From contig JAQFVV010006208.1 of the NCBI GenBank assembly GCA_028023455.1, forward strand, positions 8,538,963 to 8,602,962: a stretch of DNA of 64,000 nucleotides, in the 5' to 3' direction. The DNA comes from Epiperipatus broadwayi (lineage: Eukaryota > Onychophora > Udeonychophora > Euonychophora > Peripatidae). The notes below the pieces were generated by a model, which saw nothing but the letters and a program-made list of their open reading frames with translations, made no database searches and was not told the origin of the DNA. Every line of letters starts with the position of its first letter. Position 1 is the stretch's first letter. Below, piece by piece: positions 44,253-55,490 of this stretch. A program made the position numbers and the translations under genes.

Positions 44253-45309
44253 AGCGAATCATGTTTGGAGTGCATTTCTATAAATATACCAACTTTAACT
44301 GACCATGCTAAATCAGGGCTTGAATCTATTGTTGATTTAATAACTACACTACATTTCTAATGCTTGAAATCCCCCTCCCCCGCTTTCATCTGAACTTATA
44401 TATATATTAATAAATGACAAATAATTATACTTTCAAGATATTGCAGATTTCAATGAAAAGATTGTGAAAAACTGAAGTATTAATTCTTATTAAAAATATA
44501 AAACTTAAAATAGATGATTTATTAAAATCGAAAGTATTGTTTTACAATCTTATTCTTCCCTTTCCAGTTAAAAGCAACTGAACATTTTTATCTTTAATTT
44601 CTGAGTTAATAAATGCTGCTGTTATCTATATATATAAGTATAATTTTTGACGGAAAAAACTACGCTTCCTCTCATACGTTATGAATAGACAGCTTTCGAC
44701 GTCAACAAATGTTTTTAAAAATGGGCTTACTTCTTTAGACATAATTTAATAAATTAAATTAAACTGAAAACCATACATCCTTTTATTTACAATCATTTGG
44801 ATTAGCAGAGATAATGATATGTCAGCAGGGGATCCAGTCAGAACTTTTTTTCCCTCAGAAAAACAAATTAAACAATACTTTCCACAATTCTCTCAAAGAA
44901 AAATGAATGATAACATTCCTTAACGATGTTATAAAATATATCAGGAAGTTTATTCAACTATATAATTTTTCACTCTCTTTTTTCTCCCTCATAACAAGGG
45001 AAAAAATATCAACACAGAATACAAAATGCATACAGTAATATAATTTGCACATCATATACACACACACTATTCACTCAGGTCACTATGCAATATTCGAGCT
45101 CCGAAAATGACAGATTTAATTGAAGACTTTTTATCGCCTGAGCTTATAATTCCACCAAAGAACTAATCCGTTATTTTTATTTAAAAAGAAAATGCATTTC
45201 ATAGGTCTTCAAAAGAACAATATACACACTAATATTGACATAATAAAATGTAGTTTTAGTATAATCTTCTAAGGCAGTATGTAACCTGCTTATACGGTAT
45301 GTTTTATAT
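44253..45309. other. No gene recognised
   Basis: AT-rich, with CACACACAC near 45060 and a C-rich CCCCCTCCCCCGC near 44370. No domain-bearing frame. Confidence 0.45.
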
Positions 45310-45600
45310 ATGAAAGGAGAGGGATTAGAGTTCAGTCCTGTCTATACGTCCTTCACTCCATTACAAGCAACACATGCGAAAAAGATACATGACCCCCAAT
45401 ATTCGTATTTTGTGCAAAACCAGCAATCATCAGTTGGGCCAGATCATAATCTCTCACACATATATACAATCACACATATATATACAATCAAAGCCTGGTT
45501 TATATTTTTCGCATATGTGTGGACACGTGTATCAATTGTTTGAAATAGAGTGAAAAATGCATAGACTGAAAAAAACCTGAGTTCATATCCCTTTACTTAC
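45310..45600. repeat. Family B repeat, partial palindrome
   Basis: ATACATGACCCCCAATATTC, AACCAGCAATCATCAGTTGG, duplicated ACACATATATACAATCA, then GCATATGTGTGGACACGTGT mirroring the left part. The 77-codon frame is a by-product. Confidence 0.65.
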
Positions 45601-45818
45601 ATAGATAATATCATTGTAAAACTAATTCTAGTACTTTGGGATTAGAGCTGCCGTGAAGTAATTTTGATTGGAATGAAGAAGCGAAAGTTATTGTGAGGAA
45701 GGCTTAAAATAAAAACCATCCTACATTCTCAATGTAATTCCTAGATTGTCTTCAGTTATTAGTAAACATTTTTTAAAAATTCTAAATAATTTCATGTAAG
45801 CAAAGTTTTTAGAAGATT

Positions 45819-47706
45819 ATAAATGTTTTTAATTCAGTGTTTATTTACAGATGTGTTTCAGAGGTCATGTTCGTCATGATTATGTCACAGCAGTTCAAAT
45901 TCCAAAGTACTTTGATTCTGCTTTAACTAAATGGTACTTTCTATTAATAATATTAATACACTAATACAAGAAAAGGTTACATTCTGTCAGATAATTAAAT
46001 ACATAATTTGTTGAACATTGCTGTCAACCCAGGAGGAGGAGGGATATAATCATAGCACTTCAGCTTGTCAGTTCAACTGGTGATAATATTAAAGAAAACA
46101 TGATTTGAATGTTTTCTAAGTAATATATAAATATGTAATTGACTGATAGATATGTAAATACATAATTTACATATACCAGTTCTGGGATAAGGGCATGCAG
46201 GGGTCTTTTTTGTTTATTTTATGGATGTTATTAGCCACAAACCAGGTTTCTTTAAATTTTCTTTTCTTTTCATTGCACTCAGAACAAAATATTTTCATGT
46301 TCTGTGTATCAAAATCATGGCCAGTATTCAATTGGTGCTCAAGAAACTCTGACTTTACATTGGGATCTTTGTGTGACAGTACATATATTGATTCCCCATA
46401 ATAGACCTCCTTGCTATTATTTTTATTGCAGCCGATTTTATAAGCAATCTGAAGGGTCTGGTCTAGAAGCAACCTATCCTTTATGTTGTTTATAAGCCTA
46501 TTTAGACTTGGAGAAGTTCTAAAGCTGACATTAAATGCATCAGCACATACATTTTTTTGGCATTGTGATAGCCAGGCATGAAGTGAAGACTTATCCACTT
46601 AGTAGCATTATCGTGTTCTGGAGGGCAAGCATTTAACATAGAATGAAATTTTCTAAGCACTTTGAATAAAATATTCTGCTTATATCCCACATTGACCAAA
46701 TCTTTAATGTTCTTTCAATCCACTTCATATATGGATAGCATTTGATTCCTATAGAGGAAACACCTAAATCCAGCCAGCTTGTGTGAGATGGGAGTATGCG
46801 ACTGAGAATGTATAGCTCCAGGAGTGCTAAAAGATTTGATCATCATTTTTAGTCTATCTCACTTTCAGATCTTTGAATGTATAGATATAGAAATATTATA
46901 CTCATGTGCTCACCTTCCTGCCCTATTGTCCAAACTAAAGATGAGTTCTCCATTAAATCATTTGTTATTTTGTTAATATTATTCTCTGATGCACAAATTA
47001 ATACATCATCTACATAGCAAATATAGAAAGAATTTTTCACTGTAGAAATATATTTGGGGATAATTGTTTTTTCATATTTATTTAATGTTAAGTTGCAGAG
47101 TATACCACTTACTGGCCACCCCATAGGTCAGCCATGCTCCATCTTGTAAAATTTGTTGTTTAATAGTGCAGTAATGTAACTATCAATCCATCTCAGTGCG
47201 TCAACTACTAACTCAGTCTTGCTATAACAACCAGAATTTATTAATACATCATGGACTATATCTATAGACATTTGTCATGAGATGTATAACTCAACTATAT
47301 TAAGAGAAACAAGTTTGGATTCATGTCTCAATTTATGAGTTTTTAACATCTGCACACAATTGAATGAGTGTTTAATTGTGAAGCTACCAAATCATATGTA
47401 GTCAATGAGCAATTTAGTTATTAATTTTGCTCTTATAAAACAGAGCACCCCAAAATCTATAACAACCTAAGGGGGTTATTTGTCTTGTGAACTTTTGCAT
47501 TTGCGAAATTCTAGGAGGAAATAGCAGCAGTTGGAGAAGATTGCAGCCTGTCCATTAATGTTTAAAGATTTGCTATCTTAATATAAATGTTTTTAATTTG
47601 GTTGTTATTTACAGATTTGTTTCTGAGGTTGAGTTCTTTACGATTTTGTCACAGCCGCTCTAATCGCAAAGTACCATGATTGCTTTAAGTAAATAATACT
47701 TTATTA
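45819..47706 (-). mobile_element. Penelope-like element flanked by direct repeats
   Basis: The minus strand carries reverse transcriptase then GIY-YIG endonuclease (46167-47330). Direct repeats of about 125 bp flank it (45819-45947 and 47583-47706): ATAAATGTTTTTAATT, TTATTTACAGAT, GTTTC, TTTTGTCACAGC or ATTATGTCACAGC, CAAAGTAC. They may be the pseudo-LTRs that Penelope elements form from tandem copies. Family B words at 47515-47582 lie just inside the right repeat. Confidence 0.65.
46167..47330 (-). pseudogene. Penelope-like reverse transcriptase and GIY-YIG endonuclease
   Basis: Minus-strand order: KLVSLNIVELYIS (about 47310), SGCYSKTELVVDALRWIDSY, ITALLNNKFYKMEHG, then MGWPVSGILCNLTLNKYEK and FYICYVDDVLICASENN with the catalytic YVDD intact (about 47020). 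Thumb: AIHSQSHTPISHKLAGFRCF (about 46800). Endonuclease: FNVSFRTSPSLNRLINNIKD, IAYKIGCNKNNSKEVYYGES (GIY-YIG pair as AYK/YYG), LEHQLNTGHDFD, KKRKFKETWFV (Glu). The pieces lie in different frames with stops, so it is inactive, but the endonuclease part is one frame of 143 codons. Closest in sequence to the fragment at 54198-54530. Confidence 0.85.
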
Positions 47707-47934
47707 ATTTTTTTTTTTGCATAATTTAAAATTAATGACAAAAAAATAGTTATTGTCTACAAAGTATAATTGTAGTCAGATGTTTAAAAAAGTGATTAAT
47801 ATAATAATCTTTGTCCATGTCTGGTCCATTCTATCTGATTTTATAGGTACAAATTATCATGTCTTTATTGCTTTCTCACAGCTGATTAATTAGCAGTTGC
47901 TACAAATAAAAGATAATTATAATTTTGTTTTTTG

Positions 47935-48017
47935 ATAGTTTCTAATAGCAGACGATACATAAGCTAGATGTGTTTACGGCAATCAGCGCCACCTAGGTTC
48001 TTGCTAGCAGACGATGT
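47935..48017 (+). repeat. Fragment of the RTE-associated 3' tail
   Basis: GATAGTTTCTAATAGCAGAC, GATACATAAGCTAGATGTG, TTTACGGCAATCAGCGCC, ACCTAGGTTCTTGCTAGCAG: same as 32161-32243. It lacks both ends of the tail. Confidence 0.8.
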
Positions 48018-48926
48018 AAATGTGAATGTAAAACAAAATTTTTATCGAATTTTTGAATAGCTATAAAGGTATCAAAAAAAAAAATCCTAAAAATTATAGT
48101 TTTTATTGATGGATGGAAACAACAACAACAACAACATATTAATAAGTTTTAGTACTTTCATAATTATTCTTTTTTTTTTTTCATTTTAATATCGCTTTTT
48201 TCAGTTTGGTAACTAAGAATATTAGAATTAACAGTGAAATATCAATAATAGAACCACTGAAAGGAGCTAATATTATTTGAAAAGCTTGCTGGAGTTAAAC
48301 AAAGCAGTTTAATGTTATAATTTTTTTACAGCATAATATTGTAAAATAGCATTTATATATTTTGTTCTTGAAATTAGAAATTAGAATTTAATGAATCTAA
48401 TATTTTTATTGATTTTAGATCTCTTCATAGTGTATAAAATGGATGCTTGATTATTAGTGATATTGCTACATTTGTGTGGGTGTTTGTTTTCACGTCTCCA
48501 GAAATTTTATGATTTTTGAATGATATTAAATGTTGTCTAAACGAATGTCAATAAGTTCTAGAATTAATTAAAGAGTATTTGAACCCAGACTTTCAAGCTC
48601 CTTTTAGTCATCCACTCTTATCTTATACAACCAAAACATATGACTACATACATGTGAAAAAGATAAATGATCTCCAATATACGTATTTCATGCACTCATC
48701 AGATAATAATTTGAAAATTTAATACCATTTGAAGTCAAGATGGTGAATGGTCATATAGTATTTATAAATGTTTTTTTTTTTAAATATGTAGCTTAAACTA
48801 TTGTAAAATTTATTTAATATTTATAGAATATTTCTGTGAGTGTATATATATTATTTGAATAGATTATTTCATATGTAATTTAACTAACTTTATATAATAA
48901 TAAAAATAGTATATATGCAAGTTAGA
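48018..48926. other. AT-rich DNA with a family B scrap
   Basis: (AAC)n near 48118-48136; family B ends at 48580-48700 (GAACCCAGACTTTCAAGCTC, CCAATATACGTATTTCATGC). Nothing else recognised. Confidence 0.5.
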
Positions 48927-49030
48927 TTGTAAAAGACCCAGAAAGAGACCACATGTGAGATGGATAGATGAAATAAAAAGTGATCGGAGAAGATGGATTG
49001 ATCTTGGAAAGATCTTCATCCTGAGTTATT
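48927..49030 (+). mobile_element. RTE C-terminal scrap
   Basis: TGTAAAAGACCCAGAAAGAG, ACCACATGTGAGATGGATAG, then a deletion to GGAGAAGATGGATTGATCTT. Translates CKRPRKRPHVRWIDEIK, RRWIDLGKIFILS. About 100 bp of the region seen whole at 56950-57090. Confidence 0.75.
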
Positions 49031-49832
49031 AGTCTCTTAATAAAGACTAAATATTTTCAAGTTTTCTACTGCGAACACCAATTAAAATTAAAATGCCTAA
49101 TAAAGGGCTATGATATAGAATCAACTATTATTTTTCAATAGAAATTAGCTGTTGAATTCTTCTTAATACTTTGGGGTTTGTATGTTGCTTAAACTGAATA
49201 AAATATTTATAATAGTATTTCTAAACACAAATTTGCATTAAAAACAATGCTCAATTCTAAAAAAAAAAAAAAAAAATCATTTTAGGCAAAGTAAAATACA
49301 CCAATATTATAACTTGTCATAATATTCTATTGCCTATATACTTTAATGTCTTTAAACAGAAAGATTAATATATATATGTATAGGATTCGAGATTAACATT
49401 TATGCCACTGTATAAAAAATATTTTAAATACTCTCTAACCCAGCTTACGACTATTATAACAAAAAAAGCAGCATATATAATGGCATGAGTGTTAATCTCG
49501 AATATTATATACATTAAAGCAGTGGGGTAATCTATTACACACACATATATATATAAATGTAAAGTAAATGGAAAGCAAATAGATTTTGATTGTCTTAAAC
49601 AGACATAAAACAATGGACACTGTAATTAATGAAAACATTATTATTCCACCGAATAATTAGCTGAGATTAGCTAGTTCAATTTGAAGTAATGTAGTATAGA
49701 GCAGTAGTTTCAAAAGCTAAATATTTCTGGATTGATTCTTAGCTGAATGAAATAAAAAATAAATCTCAGTTTGATCAAATAAACGAAATCATGATCAACT
49801 TTCCATTTAATAATGGAACGTTGTTCTGTATG
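49031..49832. other. AT-rich DNA, no gene seen
   Basis: Includes an A run near 49260. The 82-codon minus-strand frame (49365-49613) contains an inverted pair (GATTCGAGATTAACA/GTGTTAATCTCGAAT) and no domain. Confidence 0.5.
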
Positions 49833-49840
49833 ATTTAGTA

Positions 49841-50336
49841 CAGGGGTGGGCAATTGTTTTGGCTCGGGGGCCACATAGGTTGGCGGAGGGCCACATTGGG
49901 GGCCATTTTGTGGAAGTAAAGGTTAGCGAAGGGTCGCACCCTTTTTGTCATAACCCAATAAACACACTGCTTTATTCCCTGTTTTACCAAAAAAATATTT
50001 GTTTTGTCCATTCTTCATTAAACACATGACATTCATCACCAATTTTACATTTTTTCGGAGGGTTCATGGTTTCACTAAAGTTGGAAATGTATATATTTGC
50101 TAATGCAAAGACAAAATTGAAATTAAACAGATCAACTGGAAAAGCACTGAACATTGTATGTACACTGCGCATGTGTATTGACATGGCCATCCTAGTGAAA
50201 AATACGAGATGAATTTTGGTTGCACACGGGAAGGAAATCTCAGTTCAAGGTGGATTTTTCTGATTGTCTTGGCAGGCCACATAAAAACTCTTAGAGGGCC
50301 ACATGTGGCCCTCAGGCCACTACTTGCCCACCCCTG
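49841..50336. mobile_element. hAT element, 496 bp, internally deleted, 8-bp target duplication
   Basis: Terminal inverted repeat CAGGGGTGGGCAA at both ends, continuing with GGCTCGGGGGCCACAT on the left and, in reverse, GGCCTGAGGGCCACATGT on the right. Exact 8-bp repeats ATTTAGTA flank it (49833-49840, 50337-50344). Only a short start of the transposase remains inside, on the minus strand. This TIR type is widespread in animals. Confidence 0.92.
49984..50067 (-). pseudogene. hAT transposase N-terminal fragment
   Basis: Minus strand: MNPPKKCKIGDECHVFNEEW then TKQIFFW and stop. The pattern (KKRKid-ECr-FneeWt--YFF) is the N-terminus of Charlie-type hAT transposases and related GTF2IRD2-like proteins. 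The remaining coding sequence, including the DDE and dimerisation domains, is deleted, giving a non-autonomous element. The upstream part of the 68-codon frame (50068-50190) is not recognisable. Confidence 0.75.
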
Positions 50337-50544
50337 ATTTAGTATGATTATAGAAGGGTTTGAATTCTAGACATAAGTCTTCATATTTTAAAATAATATC
50401 AGAAAAAAATCATAGTTAAACTGAGATACTTTTTTAAGTTAAAAAACAGTAATAATGTTTTTATTTTTTAAAATTAATCTTCAATTAATACACAATTATT
50501 TATTAAACCAATATTTAAAAACTTATGAGTAATAAAAAGAATAA

Positions 50545-50966
50545 AACCAATAAGATATCACATGACCTCTGCTTGCATCTCAATGCTCAGCATCAAATTC
50601 TTTTTCTGGCATCACATTTCTGCCACCTAGTGCAAGATTTAGTAACTAATTGATTCACACATAGTGCTTATTAAATATCTATCCAGTGATACCTTATCTA
50701 ATATTTCCAAACTGGTTTCTAGCTCATGGTTTTCGTCATTGAAAAGCTTTTGGATTTGAAAGAGATACACCTGGATCTTTTGAATCTAATGAACCATCCC
50801 TTTAATGACCATCTTTAACTTTTATTTTGCTATTAAAAAAAAACTCCTCTCTGATAAAACTATAGGTAGAAGCCAGTATGGTAATATTGGATAGGACAAC
50901 ACTGAATAGATATTTAATAAGCATTACCATATGACATTTATTGATTAGTAAATCTTACGCTAAATG
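50545..50966. mobile_element. Diverged family A relative
   Basis: Left ACATGACCTCTGCTTGCAT, TCTGCCACCTAGTGCAAG; right TACCATATGACATTTATTG, TTACGCTAAATGACA. Both hammerhead cores are worn: minus, about 50703-50745, ATGACGA...GAAAC...GTT; plus, about 50843-50885, CTGATAA...GAAGC...GTA. Shows age differences within the superfamily. Confidence 0.6.
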
Positions 50967-51247
50967 ACAAAAAAAAAGGTGATGAGAAAAAAACAATTTG
51001 CTAATAAGCATTTGGGATATAATAAGGTGTTCCTTGTGATTTGGTGCAGTCATAGAATACGGAAGAGTTTAAAAGATCTGAGATTATTCCCTAAATGGGA
51101 TGAAAGACTTCAATTTGGTCAACTGAATAAAGATGTTGAAATAAGCTTCCTATTTGTATTCTTGAACATCAACGACTTTATAACATTGGAAGTATCGCAA
51201 CAGCATTTTTCCAAAATATATTATAAAGAACTTTATATATATATATA

Positions 51248-51330
51248 TGTCAAAGCATTGACCAGGAAGCGAACCCAAGCCGGCTGCTTGGAAGGCAGCT
51301 ATGCTAACCACTAGGCCACCAACGTTAGAT
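51248..51330 (-). mobile_element. Short tRNA-Gly-like SINE
   Basis: Minus strand: AACGTTGGTGGCCTAGTGG, TTAGCATAGCTGCCTTCC, AAGCAGCCGGCTTGGG, TTCGCTTCCTGGTCAATGC, TTTGACA. Follows tRNA-Gly(TCC) over its whole length with an intact TCC anticodon; a TA repeat lies at the 3' side. The acceptor stem is imperfect and extended by TTTGACA, so counted as SINE rather than gene. Confidence 0.8.
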
Positions 51331-51477
51331 ATTAATAACAGAGAATTATTTTTTTTATAAGGATCTAAAATGCCAGAATAAATTCTTTTACAGCCAATAA
51401 TATAAGGTAAGCTAATGATCCTGGTCATGAGATAATGGTGACTGATTTTTGAAAAACCAAAGACACCAAACTGTATA

Positions 51478-51860
51478 GATGCTGAACTAAGTTCAGATCC
51501 CTATAACTATACAAGTGAATGATCTTGGATTGAAAACATTATTGGGCTTTCCATGTTGGACTCGTAGCTTTATAGTTAACCAAAAATTTAAAAAAGTGGT
51601 TGCTGGAGGGTTGCATTAGATCCTAAGATCTATGCATAGCACTCTCAGATCCAAGGCTCCTCACTGATGAAGGCCACAAGTCAGAAACTAGTCTGGTGAT
51701 ATTGGATGAGTAGGCAGTAGACAGGGACATTATGTACAAAAATATTCTTGCAGCTAGGGACTACTAAGTCTTGCACTTGGTGGCACTATTGTATGAAGAG
51801 TTTGCTACTGTTACTAACAGACTGTGTAAGCATATAAAAAGGTGATCACATGATGTTTTG
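51478..51860. mobile_element. Family A element, left arm short
   Basis: Interior TTCAGATCCCTATAACTAT, TAGATCCTAAGATCTATGC, then a full right arm to CACTATTGTATGAAGAGTTT and GTGATCACATGATGTTTTG. Confidence 0.8.
51658..51699 (+). ncRNA. Hammerhead ribozyme motif, family A
   Basis: TCCTCA, CTGATGA (51664-51670), A-GGC-CACAA-GTC-A, GAAAC, TA, GTC (51691-51693), TGGTGA. Core complete; one G-U in stem II and one mismatch in stem I. Confidence 0.65.
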
Positions 51861-51969
51861 ATGGTAAGCTAATGATTATCAGGAATTATAACAATCAGCC
51901 TTTCAGCAAAGATCTTAGCATAAATAATTTACAAATAGCATTTTAAATACAAGTACATCATATATATAT

Positions 51970-52134
51970 ATGATCACTAGATGGAGCTTTACCAATAGCT
52001 CCTAACAAGCTTTTGTTGACATAAACGCCGAGAGAGATAGAATTCAATATCTCTTTCGTTGAATTCTATCTCTCTCGGCGTTTATGTAAACAAAAGCTTG
52101 TTAGGAGCTATTGATAAAGCTCCATCTAGTGATC
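51970..52134. repeat. Near-perfect palindrome, about 76-bp arms
   Basis: GATCACTAGATGGAGCTTTA at left, mirrored by TAAAGCTCCATCTAGTGATC at right; inner GAGAGAGATAGAATTCAA against TTGAATTCTATCTCTCTC around a spacer of about 10 bp (TATCTCTTTCG region). Only a few mismatches (such as ACCAATAGC/GCTATTGAT). TA repeats sit at its left edge. Confidence 0.9.
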
Positions 52135-52189
52135 CTAAAATGCAAGCTAAAAGCAAGTTACGAAATTTATAACTTGTTTTGTTTATCAT

Positions 52190-53000
52190 ATATATATATT
52201 TAAGATAGATGTAATTAGAGGGGATTTGAATCCAGACTTTCAAGCTCTCTTTAGTCAAATAGCATTTTAATAAGCGACATAGTGTTAGTGTTTACTTGTA
52301 GATATTTTATTTATAAAATTTTCAACATTGTATAAAAGAGATATGGCATTATAAATTCATCTTCATTATTGCCGCTTAATATACAAATTATAAAACACTA
52401 AAAGAAACAATATAAATAAAAGAAAACAAGGTAAAATAGAAGCCAATATATATATATTAATAATTTTACTCTCTGTACTCAGATTGCAATCTTTACTGTC
52501 TATATAAACATATTATACCATAGAAAAAAGTGATTTCCACCATTATTGATTAAAGAATGTTGCCTTGACAACAGATTGTGATTATTAATTATTAATAATA
52601 TTGGTATTGTTTAAGTGCTGATGGCTTTAGCTTTGAACATTATTAGCTTTATTATCTTAATAATATATATTTAGAATGCATTTTAAAAGTTATAATTGAC
52701 TATTTATTAGTCTGATTTCAGAACAGGTTATATAACCTGTTTAATGAGATTTATTTAAACTTCTTTGTATTAATAATTTCACTCTCTGTAGTCAAGTTAC
52801 AATTTTTAGTATCTATATACACATATTAAACCATAGATAAAAGTGTAAATCCACCTTTATTATTAAAGAAGGTTGCCTTGACAACAGATTGAGATTACTG
52901 ATTGTTATTGATATTTCCATCTCTATTGTTTAAAATGGGTTGCCTTGACAACAGATTGAGATTACTGATTGTTAATGACTGCTTTCATATACATATATAG
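52190..53000. repeat. Family F repeat pieces and family B scrap
   Basis: 52200-52260 is a family B end. 52440-53000 has AATTTCACTCTCTGTAGTCA, TATTAGTCTGATTTCAGAAC and three copies of GGTTGCCTTGACAACAGATT (about 52560, 52870, 52928), the inner part of family F seen whole at 59282-60130. Confidence 0.6.
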
Positions 53001-53957
53001 TACCATTCTGACTTGAATTTAATTTGATGTTATCTACATAAAAATTGTTGGCTTTTTTTTATTTCTAAGATTATCTAAATTGATTTAAAAATAATTAAAA
53101 TAGCTTACCTTGTTATTCAAGTTGTTTTAATAATACATTATACTGAAAATGGTCATGTTTATTTTTAACACGTGATGAATCAAAATTTATTATTTTATCT
53201 TGTAGCAAAATTTTAAGATTATTTTTTTTATTCTGGCTTCTTAAGATGATGAAATAAATTTAATGACATATCTATTATGATATGAATATAGTAATAAAAG
53301 TATAAAAACAGTTTTATATAATGGCAATAATAAAGTAAAGTACATATTGATAAAATATATTTGTGACAATTTTATTTGTTGCATACATTTCAAAAATAAG
53401 CTTTAAACATAAACAAATAGGATATTAAATTATTTTTAAAAATATATAAGCATTTATATGTGTTTTATATGATTTTGGATAATCCAAAAACACATCAAAT
53501 TTTATGTATTTAATATATTATTTTAAAATATTGAATTTATTTAAAATATTGATTATAATATTTAAATTAGATAAATAAGAAGGAATGTCTACTTTACTTA
53601 AATATAATTTTGAACTTAATTTTTATTTGATTTGTAGATTTATATTTTATTTTAAAAACATTGTAATATTTATTTTTATAAAGTTTAAAAAATATTCTAA
53701 CATCATGGAATAAATGCTGGTGTGTTAGAAAAATAACTTTTTTAGAGTGGACAAATGGATAAATTTGACTCTTAATAGAAAAAAAACTATAGAAATGAAT
53801 GAAAATAGAATTTATAATGTGAAATGCTAAAGAAACAATATCTAGGACAATGATATAATAAATTGTTTTTCTCTTCACCAATAAAAATTGTAATTATAAA
53901 TATGTGATTTTTTTTACATGCGTTAGGGAAGCTGTAATTATACTATAATGTGTAATA
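53001..53957. other. Very AT-rich DNA, no gene seen
   Basis: TTTAAAATATT-type words throughout. The 95-codon minus-strand frame (53594-53881) is Lys/Ile/Phe-rich low complexity. Confidence 0.55.
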
Positions 53958-54805
53958 TGCCTGCTTAGCACTTTCAAGATTTAGTATTTAAATCTCATAC
54001 TCATAGCTTTACAAATGAAGACTGTTGTGATTTATTGTACACATATGCAAATGAGCTTGAATTTTAATTAGTCCACTGTTTGGAGAGAGCAAAGCATGCC
54101 TCTCTTCTATTAATGGCACTGAGATCATTTGCTATGTAAAAAGCTTCTTTAACATAGGCTTAAACCCAGTACTATCCATCAGAGAATAAAAACATTTGAT
54201 AGAAAACTCAATAATAAACAGCCTAAAGACAATATGAAATACTTAACAATTCCATTTATACCTAATGTAACTTCAAAAATTGCTAAAAAATTGACTAACG
54301 ATTTCAAAATTAGCTTCAGAACACCTCCTAACACTAACCGACTAATAAATAATTCGAAAGATAAAATAGAAAAAAATAAAGCCCTCATGTGATCTATAAA
54401 ATAGCATGCCCTCAATTAGGCTGCCAGGCATCTTACTACGATGAGACTTGGGCTAACATCAACACAAGACTTTACCAACACAGGTATGCATACAACAGGG
54501 TTAAAAATAAAAATAAAGAAACATAAATTTTTGGGACCACCAAGCAGCTACAGACCATGTATTCAAATTCAGTTCTGCCCAAATAATTTGCATAGAGAAG
54601 AGTGATGCCAAAAAAATTAAAGAAGTTTTTTACATAGCAAATGATCTCAGTGCCATTAATAGAAGAGAGGCATGCTTTGCTCTCTCCAAACAATGGACTA
54701 ACTAATTAAAAATTCAAGCTCATTTGCATATGTGTATAATAAATCACAACAGTCTTCATTCATAAAGCTATGAGTATGAGATTTAAATACTAAATCTCAA
54801 AAGCA
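53958..54805. mobile_element. Foldback with 200-bp arms enclosing a Penelope fragment
   Basis: Left arm 53958-54150 and right arm 54601-54805: GCAAATGAGCTTGAATTTTA against AAAATTCAAGCTCATTTGC; GAGAGCAAAGCATGCCTCTC against GAGAGGCATGCTTTGCTCTC; TTTGCTATGTAAAAAGCTTC against GAAGTTTTTTACATAGCAAA. Between the arms is 450 bp with part of a Penelope-like endonuclease gene. Confidence 0.85.
54198..54530 (+). pseudogene. Penelope-like element, linker and GIY-YIG start
   Basis: DRKLNNKQPKDNMKYLTIPF, IPNVTSKIAKKLTNDFKISF and RTPPNTNRLINNSKDKIEKN, then a +1 shift to VIYKIACPQLGCQASYYDET and NINTRLYQHRYAYNR. This is the linker before, and the first half of, a GIY-YIG domain (IYK...YYD, R, H). It resembles the 46167-46598 endonuclease (FRT-PS-NRLINN-KD). 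Catalytic Glu part is missing. Confidence 0.8.
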
Positions 54806-55312
54806 CTAAGCAGATAATGATACAAGTAGGACATCACTGGGAGAAAACTATTTAAACTGATCTTAGATTAGACTGATTCTTTCATTTTTTTGTCTCAATA
54901 GTTAAACTACACAAAGGTTTCTGTGTATATATCAATAATTTTATTTAAAGTTTAAAATGAATACACCTTTACCCCACTTAGTGATTGGCTACTTAGCGAT
55001 ATTTCACAATAGTGATCATCATCAATTTGTACCCACTACTTCGATTATTCACTATAACAATCGGGAAATTTTTTTTTTTTTTAATTTCTTTGGCAGCCAT
55101 CTTGAATTTTGCGTCACTGATGACATCAGAGAATAGGTATTTTAAATTCATTTTACCCAAAAGCAAAAGTACATTGCTGTAATTGTATAGCACATGCAAT
55201 ATTTTTTTCATAAAACACAATGTTAGTGCTGCATTCAGTATTTTGATTATAAAACGTATAAAGTTAAAATACATATAATTACTGAATCTATAATACTGTA
55301 TACATATAAGTG
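54806..55312. other. No gene recognised
   Basis: AT-rich; a stretch near 54970-55020 (CCCCACTTAGTGATTGGCTA) resembles nothing assigned. The 93-codon minus-strand frame lacks domains. Confidence 0.4.
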
Positions 55313-55490
55313 TTGAATGTCTTTAGAAAAATTAAACTTTATTTAAATATAATGTACAGACTTGGATTATTTAAATAAAGTTTTTAATTTTTCTAGACAT
55401 TCAACACTTATATTAGATGATGAAAACAGTACAACTAAAATACCATCATTACAAACTTTCAGGAAAACACTAAATGCTAATATTAAATTG
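55313..55490. mobile_element. Family C SINE 3' ends, palindromic
   Basis: GTTGAATGTCTTTAGAAAAA with TTAAATAAAGTT on one side and AACTTTATTTAAATA on the other, plus ACACTTATATTAGATGATG and CATCATTACAAACTTTCAGG. Only the 3' tails of two opposed SINE copies; tRNA parts are deleted. Confidence 0.7.

Noticed and set aside
46195-46495. Plus-strand coding frames (68 and 63 codons)
   Set aside because: They are the opposite strand of the Penelope GIY-YIG domain.
51248-51330. A functional tRNA-Gly(TCC) gene
   Set aside because: Follows tRNA-Gly well with the TCC anticodon, but the acceptor stem is imperfect and extended by TTTGACA as in the SINE copies, and it sits beside a TA repeat. Treated as SINE.
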